Assembly (NCBI RefSeq): GCF_900109885.1 | Contig: NZ_FOBS01000005.1 | Coordinates: 1 to 64,000, forward strand | Length of the DNA: 64,000 bases | Reading direction: 5' to 3' | Source: Syntrophus gentianae | Lineage (GTDB): Bacteria; Desulfobacterota; Syntrophia; Syntrophales; Syntrophaceae | Shown: positions 1-8,319 of the stretch, in pieces | Numbering within the stretch: the first letter of the stretch is position 1 | Layout of the letters: each line of letters opens with the position of its first letter | The notes under the pieces: model-generated | What the model was told of the DNA's origin: nothing | The model's input: the letters and a program-made list of their open reading frames with translations, nothing else | The model's database searches: none | Program-made: the position numbers and the translations under genes

Positions 1-349
1 CGTTGCACCGCATTCTCTACGTTAATGTTCTCAACGGTCATTCAGCCATCCGTGTTTTTTGATAGGCCACCATAACACAGATTTTTTAAAGCAGATTTGA
101 CGTTCCAGGATGCCCTGTAGGCTGCGGAATAATTTTCAACGCGGACTGGTGCTAAAGAATGCTTTGCAGGTGAATCAAGCGACGCGTGACATCATTGTGG
201 CGCCATTGTAAGGGTAGTTGAATTTCGCACCGATTTCTTGAAGTTCTTGCCAAAAACCGTGTCAAGAACTTTTTTCAAAGAACACAAAATAAATTATGCT
301 GAACAGTTACCTTTATTTTAGCTTTATGAAGTGATGAGTTGCAATATGC
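1..349. other. Left-edge non-coding stretch
   Basis: No convincing gene is visible here. A minus-strand reading frame opens with ATG at 41..39 behind a weak GGATGG and runs off the left edge after 13 codons, which is too short to judge. The rest is AT-rich, with one stem-loop followed by T residues at 241-275. Confidence 0.5.
241..275 (+). terminator. Possible rho-independent terminator
   Basis: A perfect 9-bp stem, AAGTTCTTG at 241-249 and CAAGAACTT at 263-271, closes a 13-nt loop and runs into further T residues. The stem is AT-rich and no plus-strand gene ending just before it can be recognised, so the call rests on structure alone. Confidence 0.35.
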
Positions 350-1492
350 TTAAATAGGTCGTTTCGTTAAATGTTGCGACGACGGGTTCTCGCACTTCGT
401 TACAAATGTTTCGAATCCATCGTGATAACTGATGGGGACTGTAACCGTGGGGCCCGGGGGTGCCGGCCCGGTCTCGGCCAGACTGAGAAGGATCATGAGA
501 AAGGTAAAGATCGACTTGGACTTCCGATCCCGGTCATCGATCCAGAACCAGAAACCGCGGTTATTGACGGCGACAAAACTCTCCACTGGTTTTTCCCTGC
601 CGGAATGAACTCGGAGTAAATGAGGAACCTGTCCTTCTCCTTCCCCGATTTCAGGGGATGTGGCATAGGTGCGGCCTTCCGCTGCATGCTCGGTCGGGAC
701 ATCGATCTGGGAGGCCAGCTCGATGATAATATCCATGATCGAACGGGTCAGGATGGCAATTTCTCCCTCCTGCGTCGGGGCCGCTCCGTAGATGACCTTG
801 AATTCTCCTGATTCGGGTTTCAGGCCCAGCATTCGTCGGGTCTCCATAATTCTCTCCTCGGTTTCCCGATCCGTTTTCCGACGAAAGACGACGATGGCCG
901 TATCCTGTTTGTCCTTCTTCTCAATCCGTGTCCCCACGGCCCCTGATTTCTGAGTCTGCTCCAGCATCCCGAGCAGTTTCCGGAACTGGGGATCCTCGGT
1001 GCGGGCAAAGCCTGGCGCCGAGGACTGGTTGTCCATATCATTGATCGACTTGACGCACAGACTGAACAGCGTTCTGACGGGCCAGCCCGCCTGAACCAGG
1101 GAGAGCAGGGCATAGGGTGTGATCGGCGTCAGGAGACTCCGGGTAAATTTATCCCCGGTGAGCGGCGCATAGGTGATCGTCGGTTTTTCCCCCCAGGTGG
1201 TGGTCCCTCCGACGGCCTGCGCGTTGGCGTTGGGTGGAAAGGACCATCCGGCGGCAAGATTCACCGTGCTCTGAATGCCCACCAGATTGATGACCGAGGT
1301 CACATCCATGAAGACCGGCGTGTCGGAGTAGCGGACCTTCACGATATTGAGGAGCATCTGAGTCTTCCAGGACTCGGAAACGGCAACGCTGTAATCGAAA
1401 CGATCACGGACGATGGCCGGTCCCCCGAGACGGGCGCAGCCCTCCAGAAAAAGCAAAATCACGAGGACAAATAAAATGACAGTTCTCTTCAT
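350..1492 (-). CDS. Conserved hypothetical lipoprotein
   Basis: The 380-residue product begins with a lysine/arginine start, a strongly hydrophobic segment and a lipobox LEGC with the acylated cysteine at residue 19, so it is a predicted lipoprotein. After the lipobox it reads as a soluble domain: a segment around residues 30-65 (DRFDYSVAVSESWKTQMLLN and the following YSDTPVF) resembles a family of uncharacterised proteobacterial lipoproteins. No enzyme motif is visible. The start has a GGAGGAGG ribosome-binding site about ten bases upstream. It is the last of a long minus-strand run and lies 92 bp after the permease-like gene at 1585-2676. Function unknown. Confidence 0.75.
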   Translation of the reverse strand: MKRTVILFVLVILLFLEGCARLGGPAIVRDRFDYSVAVSESWKTQMLLNIVKVRYSDTPVFMDVTSVINLVGIQSTVNLAAGWSFPPNANAQAVGGTTTWGEKPTITYAPLTGDKFTRSLLTPITPYALLSLVQAGWPVRTLFSLCVKSINDMDNQSSAPGFARTEDPQFRKLLGMLEQTQKSGAVGTRIEKKDKQDTAIVVFRRKTDRETEERIMETRRMLGLKPESGEFKVIYGAAPTQEGEIAILTRSIMDIIIELASQIDVPTEHAAEGRTYATSPEIGEGEGQVPHLLRVHSGREKPVESFVAVNNRGFWFWIDDRDRKSKSIFTFLMILLSLAETGPAPPGPTVTVPISYHDGFETFVTKCENPSSQHLTKRPI

Positions 1493-1584
1493 GGCAGGCG
1501 CCTCCTCCGGCTGTATTCAATTTGATGATGCCCATTTTTCCTCTGGAGCAGCACCTTGTAATCCTTCCTATCAGGGTTCAGCTT

Positions 1585-2676
1585 TTATCCCTCTTCTCCT
1601 GCCGTCTCCGAAGCTGGACTCGATTCAACGTCGGCAACCCATACTCCAACCAGTCTGAAAGTAACGGCAAGGACCACTGGACCGATAAAAAGCCCGACGA
1701 TGCCGAAGGCGACGAGACCACCGATGACGCCGGCAAAGATCAGAAGCAGCGGCAGATCGGCGCCTTTCTTGATGAGAATCGGACGTAGAAAATTGTCAAA
1801 AGTGCTGACGAATATGGTCACCACAAGCAATACCGTTCCCCAGATCGTCTGACCGCTCCAGTAAAGCCAGATCACCGAGGGGATAAGAACGAGCCCCGGT
1901 CCAAGTTGGGCAATGCAGAGCATGAACATCACCGCTGTCAATATTGCAGCGGCGGGTACTCCGGTAACAGCCAGACCGATGCCGCCAAGGAGAGACTGGA
2001 TAAGGGCCGTACCTACCACGCCCAGGGCAACGCCCCGGATGGTTCTTGCCGCCAGATCAACGGCTTCCTCGCTGCGATATCCTCCCAATCGGCGCGCAAA
2101 GCGAAGAACACCCGTCGAGGCCGTCTCGCCATTGGCATAGCAGATCGCGGCAATGATCACCGTGAGGAGAAGCTGTACCGCGATGATCCCGACGCTTCCC
2201 GCCTGGGACAAAAACCAGGTCAGGAGTTTTCCTGCATAGGGAACCAGGCGTGCCGATACCCCTTCCGGTCCCGTCCTGATGCTCTCCCAGGCAGCCGTCA
2301 GCTTCGGACCCACGACGGGAAGTCCTGACAACCAGCCCGGCAGAGTCGGCAGGGTCTGAGTCTGAATGGACTTCACCCAGGCAGTGATGTCGTCCGCGTT
2401 CTCGATGATGGCGACAATGGCCAGTGAAAAGGGGACGATAAAGAGGATCAGCATGACGATCGTCATGGCTGAAACGGCAAGGCCCCGCTTTTTCCACAGC
2501 CAGCCCTCCACCTTCAACATGAACGGCCAGGTGGCCACAACGATCATGACGGCCCAGATGAGCGACAGCAGGAATGGCCTCATGATCCAGAAAGTTGCCG
2601 CTATCAGGATCCCGATACATAGAACCTGCAGGGTGATGCGGGTCAGGTCCGATGTCGAAGCTCTATTCATCGTCAT
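1585..2676 (-). CDS. AI-2E family (YdiK/PerM-like) membrane transporter
   Basis: A polytopic inner-membrane protein of 363 residues with the organisation of the AI-2E/UPF0118 transporter family: an N-terminal pair of helices, a soluble-looking stretch (ITAWVKSIQTQTLPTLPGWL), then a bundle of six or so helices ending near the C-terminus. Members export small molecules; the autoinducer-2 link is established only for some, so the substrate here is open. The start chosen is the ATG at 2676, which has AAGGAGG six bases upstream; a longer frame back to 2757 would overlap the upstream gene and has no such signal. It follows the LOG-family gene by 47 bp on the same strand. Confidence 0.85.
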   Translation of the reverse strand: MTMNRASTSDLTRITLQVLCIGILIAATFWIMRPFLLSLIWAVMIVVATWPFMLKVEGWLWKKRGLAVSAMTIVMLILFIVPFSLAIVAIIENADDITAWVKSIQTQTLPTLPGWLSGLPVVGPKLTAAWESIRTGPEGVSARLVPYAGKLLTWFLSQAGSVGIIAVQLLLTVIIAAICYANGETASTGVLRFARRLGGYRSEEAVDLAARTIRGVALGVVGTALIQSLLGGIGLAVTGVPAAAILTAVMFMLCIAQLGPGLVLIPSVIWLYWSGQTIWGTVLLVVTIFVSTFDNFLRPILIKKGADLPLLLIFAGVIGGLVAFGIVGLFIGPVVLAVTFRLVGVWVADVESSPASETAGEEG

Positions 2677-2723
2677 TGATACCCTCCTTCCTTCTTTATC
2701 TGCTTCTCCGTTGCCAGAAAAGC

Positions 2724-3491
2724 TTACCGTGCCTGCGAGTTCGACTCGCGAAGCCATTCTTCATGACGGCAGCGAAGAATCGTTATCGCTTGTTCGACGG
2801 TATCAACACACTGGGGGATCTTAAAATCTTCTGAGCTGGCAAGCTCAAATTCCGGCCTCAGAAGATACTTTTGTCCCCACTTGATGAATTCCGCCCACAT
2901 TGGGCCGATCAGAATCAGTGGAGTCCGATCCAGTTTGCGCACTTGAAGAAGTTGCCAGATCATGGCAAGCTCCAGCACCGTTCCGATTCCGCCAGGCACA
3001 ACAACGAAGGCGTCCGATACCAGAACGAAGTGATGCAGTCTCGAAAAGAAAGTCCGGTGCTCGTAGGATTGGTTAACGAAGGGATTAATTTCCTGCTCGA
3101 AGGGCAGATGCACACGGATCCCCACGCTGCGCCCCTGAACGGAAGGACCCGCCAAAGCCGCTCCTTCATTGGCAGCCTCCATCAAACCCGGACCGCCACC
3201 GGTAACAATACTGCAGCCCATCCGCCCCAGTTCCGCGGCAAGGTCACGAACCGCACCATAGACCCAGTGTTCACGGGGAATCCTTGCCGATCCGAAAATC
3301 GTGACTCGGAAATCCGGCCTTTTGGTCTGCCTTAAACGGGTAAGATTATTGACGACTTCCCATAGTCCCTGCACTGATTGCTGGATAATTTCGATGACCT
3401 GCGGTTCGTCATCCAGAGCGATCGAATCGCCTGATTGTGTAATATCGTCATGGCGGTCATCGCCCGCAACTCCTTCAGGTATCTCTTCCAT
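2724..3491 (-). CDS. LOG family protein (TIGR00730-like nucleotide 5'-monophosphate phosphoribohydrolase fold)
   Basis: A 255-residue cytosolic protein with the two signatures of the LOG/'lysine decarboxylase-like' Rossmann family: GGGPGLMEAANEGA, which starts the first nucleotide-binding segment, and PGGIGTVLELAMIWQ, the PGGxGTxxE motif that carries the catalytic glutamate. Characterised relatives release the base from nucleoside 5'-monophosphates (cytokinin-activating in some hosts, purine/pyrimidine metabolism in others). The first 65 residues form an acidic extension not typical of the shortest members, as seen in the longer bacterial group with an N-terminal helical segment. GAGGAAACAAA precedes the ATG. 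Substrate not deducible. Confidence 0.88.
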   Translation of the reverse strand: MEEIPEGVAGDDRHDDITQSGDSIALDDEPQVIEIIQQSVQGLWEVVNNLTRLRQTKRPDFRVTIFGSARIPREHWVYGAVRDLAAELGRMGCSIVTGGGPGLMEAANEGAALAGPSVQGRSVGIRVHLPFEQEINPFVNQSYEHRTFFSRLHHFVLVSDAFVVVPGGIGTVLELAMIWQLLQVRKLDRTPLILIGPMWAEFIKWGQKYLLRPEFELASSEDFKIPQCVDTVEQAITILRCRHEEWLRESNSQAR

Positions 3492-3627
3492 TTTGTTTCC
3501 TCTATCTCAATCATCGAATTCAGCCGCGGCAGTCTCCCGTTATCCTCGGAGGAAGGTCTTCAGGGTCTCTTCACCCCCCTTTTTTTCAGAATGAAGCCTC
3601 CTTATACGGGATCACCTGGGCAACGGA

Positions 3628-4731
3628 CTACTTATTCCCTCTGTGTTTCTTTGCTTCTTCCCACATCTCGCCAAAGGCCTTTTCCGTCTTCTCGCTCATG
3701 ACCTGCCAGATTGCCACCGTCTTGAAATAGTCATTATCACCCACATGGAAAAGGGCTTTTTCCTCCGAAGTTACCAGGGGTCCCGCATTGCTCACAACCG
3801 GAGAAACACCCTGATTCTTGACAACAGCTGCCTGCGCTTCCGGCGAAAGCTGCAGATTGATCCATTCCTCGCATAGTTTCTTTTTCATGCCCTTCGCCGC
3901 CCGTGTGATGCACCAGTAATCAATCCAGGCAGTCCCGCCTTCTCTTGGCGAGGCAATTAACCACTTTCCGCCTTTCTTGTTCGCCTGTGCGGCAGCGAAT
4001 CCCCAATCGGTGGCAAGGGCTAACTGGGGGAATTCTTCCGGATTTGCCGAGCCATCCCAGAGGCTTTTTGCATTCTGTGCCAGAATATTCAGTTTTTCCT
4101 GAATTCTGTTCCGCTCCAGTTTATCGATATCGAATATCTGTTCGTAACGATACCCCAGGGCCAGGGCGGTAATCCAGACATTACATTTGGGAAAGTTATT
4201 GTTGATGGTGTATTTTCCTTTATATTGCGGGTCCCAGAGGATGTTCCAGCTCTTTGGGGCTTCCTTGACGACGTCCGTGTTATAATCCAGTCCATAAGGC
4301 CCACAGTTGTAAGGCAGGCCATAACGTTTTCCCTTATGGATCAGGGATTGGTCTTTCATGAAAAAGGGAAGAATCTTCCTGGCATTGGGGATGTTTCTCA
4401 TATCCAGCTCGGCAAGGAGATATCTTCCCTCATGAAAGGCGTAGAATCGTGGTGTTTTTGCTACATCAGCCGGCGGAGAGATAAGGTCGGCAGTACCATC
4501 CTTCGCTGCCTTGTAGAATTCATCCTGATCCTTTGGGTAATAGGTTTTAACCTCAACGTCTATCTTATACTTCTTTTTGATCAGGTCTTTAAATTCCTTG
4601 ACCGTTGCTGCATCCGCATACCCTTCCCAGCATGTGATCCGAATGGTTTCCTGGGCCGCCTGTGACGGTCGAGTTCCGATAAGAAGAATGGCCAGAGAAA
4701 CGACAACAAACCCAAAAACTATCTTTTTCAT
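3628..4731 (-). CDS. ABC transporter substrate-binding protein, PotD/PotF-like
   Basis: A 367-residue periplasmic binding protein. A Sec signal peptide (MKKIVFGFVVVSLAILLIGT, cleavage probably after SQA-A) is followed by ITCWEGYADAATVKEF, the strand-turn that begins spermidine/putrescine-type binding proteins, and the two-lobe pattern expected of the cluster D fold. Polyamine and small-amine ligands are typical of the family, which makes a cationic amine such as ethanolamine a possible ligand by context only. No permease or ATPase gene lies beside it; its neighbours are an outer-membrane barrel (4846-5688) and the exported ammonia-lyase gene (5867-8227) upstream on the same strand. It may serve a distant transporter or act as a scavenging binder. 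Confidence 0.85.
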   Translation of the reverse strand: MKKIVFGFVVVSLAILLIGTRPSQAAQETIRITCWEGYADAATVKEFKDLIKKKYKIDVEVKTYYPKDQDEFYKAAKDGTADLISPPADVAKTPRFYAFHEGRYLLAELDMRNIPNARKILPFFMKDQSLIHKGKRYGLPYNCGPYGLDYNTDVVKEAPKSWNILWDPQYKGKYTINNNFPKCNVWITALALGYRYEQIFDIDKLERNRIQEKLNILAQNAKSLWDGSANPEEFPQLALATDWGFAAAQANKKGGKWLIASPREGGTAWIDYWCITRAAKGMKKKLCEEWINLQLSPEAQAAVVKNQGVSPVVSNAGPLVTSEEKALFHVGDNDYFKTVAIWQVMSEKTEKAFGEMWEEAKKHRGNK

Positions 4732-4796
4732 GACCTAGCCTCTGCTTTCTATAACGATAACTTGCGTCCTCTCATGATTTCAGCATGGTTACAATC

Positions 4797-4832
4797 CCTG
4801 GCCGGTCCGCATCCTCCACGGTGACGGCCAGG
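4797..4832 (-). other. Intergenic inverted repeat
   Basis: CCTGGCCG at 4797-4804 pairs with CGGCCAGG at 4825-4832 around a 20-nt loop, between the barrel gene and the binding-protein gene. No run of T residues follows on the minus strand, so it is not a classic intrinsic terminator; it could attenuate or protect the transcript. Confidence 0.3.
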
Positions 4833-4845
4833 AATTCAAGAGACC

Positions 4846-5688
4846 TTATATTTTAAAATCGAATGAAATACCCCCATAGAAGAAATCGGAATCCCGGCCA
4901 TTGAAGCTGCTTGCCTTGATCCGTTCCCGGGCATTCGAGCTCAGAGGAAAGGAATACTGGATCTTGGGTATGATTGAGAAGAAACTGTTCACGGGCACGG
5001 TCAAACCTGTCCAGACGTTCCCGTCGTGGAGGTCGGAAAAGTCTTCCGTGGACTTGTTGTTGTAGTAGCTGACCCAACCGCCCATATCCCAGGTCCAGTC
5101 CTGATAGATTTTAAATCCGTGGGATACGGATAGACTCGTGTACCAGGCCTCCCCGGTCTCTATTTCCCTGTATACGCTGAGCGTGGGTTTGAGAAGCAGG
5201 TCGAGGGCCAGCGTCACGAAGACTTCCTGGTTGGTGGTCGGGCTGTCCCCATTAAAGCCATCCGTGTCATAATAGATCCATCCCACGGTATAATCCAGTT
5301 TCAACGGGCTGATCTTGTTGCTGTAGGTCAGCGTCAGATCTGTTTCCTGTATTTTTGTTTCGTCCTCTTTTCCACGTGCCGGATTATTGAAATCGGTGTC
5401 GAAATCAACCCACACATTGACGGCAAAGCCCTTGTAACCGACGGTGACACTGGGGAAGATGACCAGGCTGTCCTTGCTCAGTTCGAGACCCCGCCAGACG
5501 TACTTACTGTAGAAGGCCGCGTTGAAATTCGCGGTCAGATCTTCAGGGATCGCTTTCATCCCCGGCTTCAGTATCGTTTGCTCAACCGCTTTCTCCGGCG
5601 CCGCATCCTGAGCATAGGAATATGTCCCTAAAATTATCCCCAGCATCAACAAGACGATGACAGCAACCCCTTGAACGAACGCCTTCAT
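4846..5688 (-). CDS. Outer-membrane beta-barrel protein (TorF/gcw_chp porin-like)
   Basis: A 280-residue protein with a Sec signal peptide ending near TYSYAQD, then alternating hydrophobic strands rich in aromatic residues and a C-terminal strand ending ISFDFKI. The mature start NAAFYSKYVWRGLELSKDS matches the 'S-x-Y-x-WRG' opening of putative porins of the TIGR02001/TorF type, and later segments read as paired strands with acidic turns. It should sit in the outer membrane and admit small solutes. It lies 178 bp downstream of the ammonia-lyase fusion, separated by a strong hairpin, and upstream of the amine-type binding protein. The assignment to a barrel is firm; the exact family and solute are not. 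Confidence 0.7.
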   Translation of the reverse strand: MKAFVQGVAVIVLLMLGIILGTYSYAQDAAPEKAVEQTILKPGMKAIPEDLTANFNAAFYSKYVWRGLELSKDSLVIFPSVTVGYKGFAVNVWVDFDTDFNNPARGKEDETKIQETDLTLTYSNKISPLKLDYTVGWIYYDTDGFNGDSPTTNQEVFVTLALDLLLKPTLSVYREIETGEAWYTSLSVSHGFKIYQDWTWDMGGWVSYYNNKSTEDFSDLHDGNVWTGLTVPVNSFFSIIPKIQYSFPLSSNARERIKASSFNGRDSDFFYGGISFDFKI

Positions 5689-5768
5689 TTTGTCCTCCCT
5701 CGATAGCGCATTTTATGGATTCACAGCGGGGTAGGAGATGGAATCCCCTTCCCACCAGATTTTTGATT

Positions 5769-5797
5769 GAGGGAAGAATCGTGAAGATTCTTCCCTC
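5769..5797 (-). other. Hairpin after the EutBC gene
   Basis: A perfect 12-bp stem, GAGGGAAGAATC (5769-5780) with GATTCTTCCCTC (5786-5797), encloses a 5-nt loop 70 bp downstream of the EutBC stop codon. It lacks a T tract on the minus strand. It may mark the 3' end of the metabolic transcript or stabilise it before the barrel gene. Confidence 0.45.
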
Positions 5798-5866
5798 TCC
5801 TGCACAGGCGGCCGTCTAACATTATGGCGCAGCTCGGCTTCCGAGAAAACATTATCGCCGCGTTTC

Positions 5867-8227
5867 TCAGCCTAGCCGCCGACTGCTGTCCACGGACTTG
5901 CCAACCAGTTCCCGGAGGATCGTGACGGTTTCATGTGCCGCTTCACGAGGCGACAAGGCCGTGTCGGCAATATTGCACACGAGTTTCGTGATGTCGTGAT
6001 CAATCGACTTATCGCTCCACTTTTTGCCCTTTACCACGGTGATGTAGACCGAATAGGAGTGATGCATGGTCCCGGGCCTTTCACCGATGACGTGCAGAAT
6101 CCCCCGGAATTCATTGGGATTGGCCTTTTCAAAGAGCAACTCGCCGATCCGATATCCGGCACGGACCCTTCCGCTTGTCACCACGATGTTCTTATCGCTC
6201 ATCTTAGCGCCGGCCTCTGAAAGCAGCTTTCTGATTTCATCCAGATAGGGGGCAAGGTGACCGTCATCCATAATGGCATCGGCATTCAGGCCGTCGGAGA
6301 TCACGATCTGGCCTTTGGGAAGATCGGCTCCCCAGGAATTTTTCAGATTCTCCAGTGCTGCAGTCGCTTCAGGACTGAGCTTTTCCCCTGTCTCCGGGTG
6401 GGCAATATAGTCATTGCGGTCTTTGGACAAAGTCATGACCGGCACGGCGCCGGGAATGGCCTTGACAAAGTCGGGCTTGAGTTCCGACCAGAGGGATTTC
6501 TTGGCATCGTCATACAATGCCTTGACCTTGGCCTCCAACTTGGGATTGAGATCCCAGATATTCTTGCCATGGCCAATGGCCAGATCAACGCCTCTATCTT
6601 CCACTTCCTTCATCTTCTTCCGACCCTCGGCATAGATGGCGCTTCGAGTGCGTTTATCCCCTTTGGCAAGGCAGTACTTGTAGTAGACCCAGAGCGGATC
6701 GCCGAAATGATTGGTATATTTGTTGTTCTTATCCACGATCTCCAGTCGCTTGTAGAAGTCCCACATGGCGTCGTTGACCTTGTACCCGAATTTCTGCCTC
6801 AGCCGGACATGATCCTGGAACGACGTCGAGAGATAGCTCAACATGGGGTCATTCTTGGTGGGCAGGGCGATCAGGTAGGCAGGATTCGCCGGCATGACCT
6901 GATCCTGGCACCAGTCCAGGTCATCCAGACTGACCGTCATGTGCAGCGTTGAACAGACATCGAGTCCGATGGTTAAGCCATGGAGTTTCCCCATGGCGAT
7001 ATCTTCCAGACAGCATCTCACCAGTTGCTCGCGGGTCTTGAAGACCTCCGGACCGATGAATCCGGCAACATCATTGATGTGGAGCCAGGCCCCCTTGGGC
7101 TGCACCTCGGCCAGGATTTTCCCGACTGCCCGACTGAACCCGTACTTGCGGGATTCGAGCACCATCATGTCCACCCCATTGGCCGCGCCATTCGTGAATT
7201 CGGAGCCCTGACCGGTCTCAAAATAAAGTCCGTACCGCTCCCCCCGTTTCCCTCTGGCATAGCTGAGAATCTTTTCGATGGTGACATCAAAGGTTTTGTT
7301 ACAGTCATCCGTGCCGGCAAGACTCTGGAACATGGTGGCAACGGTTCCCGGATATTTCCGACTTACCTCTGACTGGACGTCAATATGGGAAAGTACGCAC
7401 CAGGGTACAATATCCTTCAGTTTGAAGGCATCGACGACGTCCTTGAGCGCCTTTTCGACCACAGCGACACTCTTGACCTGACTGTCCACGGGATTGGTGC
7501 CGATGACGATATCTCCCGTCGCATAGGAAAAGGCATCAAAGACCTGCCACATGACGTCATCGGGATGATCCGTGGGGGAATTGGGTTGGATCCTGGCGCC
7601 CATGTAGCCCTTTGCCCCGAGTTTGGTGCCTGGAATGACGTTGAAGATCTTCTGTCCAAGGGTGGTCAGCTCTTCATTGGTCATTAACTTCGGGACACAG
7701 CCAATGATGTCGCTGGTGAGACCGTTCATGATGCCCTTGATCTCGGCCTCTGATTTCGTCAAGAGGAATTCCTTCAACTGGCCCATGGTCCAGCCCTTCA
7801 CCTTCGCGTACTGGGAGGAATCGGTCGTCTTCCAGATCAGCTTCTGCAGGTTGTCCTCAAACAGGGGGTGCTCGTACAGATCGCTGATTCTGGTGTTTGC
7901 CAGAAGCGCCCGGGCATTCTGCCGGGTTGCTTCATCTTTGGCTCCCACCCCGATGGTCACATCGCCTTCCTTGAAGTCATTTGCCGCCCCGATCACCTGC
8001 TGGTAGAGTTTCTGGTCAAAGGCCCCTTTGATCCTCGTGATGTAGGCGAAGACATCCTCGCCCGGCGTTACCTCCCCGACCGCAATAGGGGGCGTCGCCT
8101 CGCCCGCAAAGGCCTTTCTCTCCGCAAGGGTATAACCCGCAAGGGCAGCACTCGCAACGCCCATCGCTGCGAGGAAAGTTCTACGGGACATTCCTTCAAA
8201 TCCCTTCAGTGACTGTTCCCTTTCCAT
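5867..8227 (-). CDS. eutBC: Fused ethanolamine ammonia-lyase (EutB-EutC) with a Tat signal peptide
   Basis: A single 786-residue chain in which an EutB-like domain (about 55-515) is followed by an EutC-like domain (about 540-770). The adenosylcobalamin enzyme cleaves ethanolamine to acetaldehyde and ammonia; normally the two subunits are separate cytosolic proteins. Residues matching the EutB active site are present: Arg212 and Gln214 in ARIQPN, Asn245 in IGTNP, Glu337 in YFETGQGS, Asp423 in IGLDVCST. The EutC half keeps VISDGLNADA, SGRVRAGYRIGE and GERPG (715-719). The N-terminus is unusual: SRRTFL (14-19), a moderately hydrophobic stretch and AFA-G form a canonical twin-arginine signal, implying export of the folded enzyme. 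AAGGAGG lies five bases before the ATG. Upstream genes encode alcohol dehydrogenase and AOR. No EutA reactivase or shell protein is in the window. Domain identity is secure; location and exact substrate are inferred. Confidence 0.88.
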   Translation of the reverse strand: MEREQSLKGFEGMSRRTFLAAMGVASAALAGYTLAERKAFAGEATPPIAVGEVTPGEDVFAYITRIKGAFDQKLYQQVIGAANDFKEGDVTIGVGAKDEATRQNARALLANTRISDLYEHPLFEDNLQKLIWKTTDSSQYAKVKGWTMGQLKEFLLTKSEAEIKGIMNGLTSDIIGCVPKLMTNEELTTLGQKIFNVIPGTKLGAKGYMGARIQPNSPTDHPDDVMWQVFDAFSYATGDIVIGTNPVDSQVKSVAVVEKALKDVVDAFKLKDIVPWCVLSHIDVQSEVSRKYPGTVATMFQSLAGTDDCNKTFDVTIEKILSYARGKRGERYGLYFETGQGSEFTNGAANGVDMMVLESRKYGFSRAVGKILAEVQPKGAWLHINDVAGFIGPEVFKTREQLVRCCLEDIAMGKLHGLTIGLDVCSTLHMTVSLDDLDWCQDQVMPANPAYLIALPTKNDPMLSYLSTSFQDHVRLRQKFGYKVNDAMWDFYKRLEIVDKNNKYTNHFGDPLWVYYKYCLAKGDKRTRSAIYAEGRKKMKEVEDRGVDLAIGHGKNIWDLNPKLEAKVKALYDDAKKSLWSELKPDFVKAIPGAVPVMTLSKDRNDYIAHPETGEKLSPEATAALENLKNSWGADLPKGQIVISDGLNADAIMDDGHLAPYLDEIRKLLSEAGAKMSDKNIVVTSGRVRAGYRIGELLFEKANPNEFRGILHVIGERPGTMHHSYSVYITVVKGKKWSDKSIDHDITKLVCNIADTALSPREAAHETVTILRELVGKSVDSSRRLG

Positions 8228-8319
8228 GATTGCCTCCTTTTCGATGATCTGATGGTTTCAAAATACAGCCTGCTATATCTTTCCCGGCCATGCTTTATCT
8301 ATAAGGTTGCTTTCCTGCA

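Noticed and set aside
1-41. Minus-strand frame starting ATG ACC GTT GAG and leaving the window
   Set aside because: Only 13 codons are visible; too short for a gene call.
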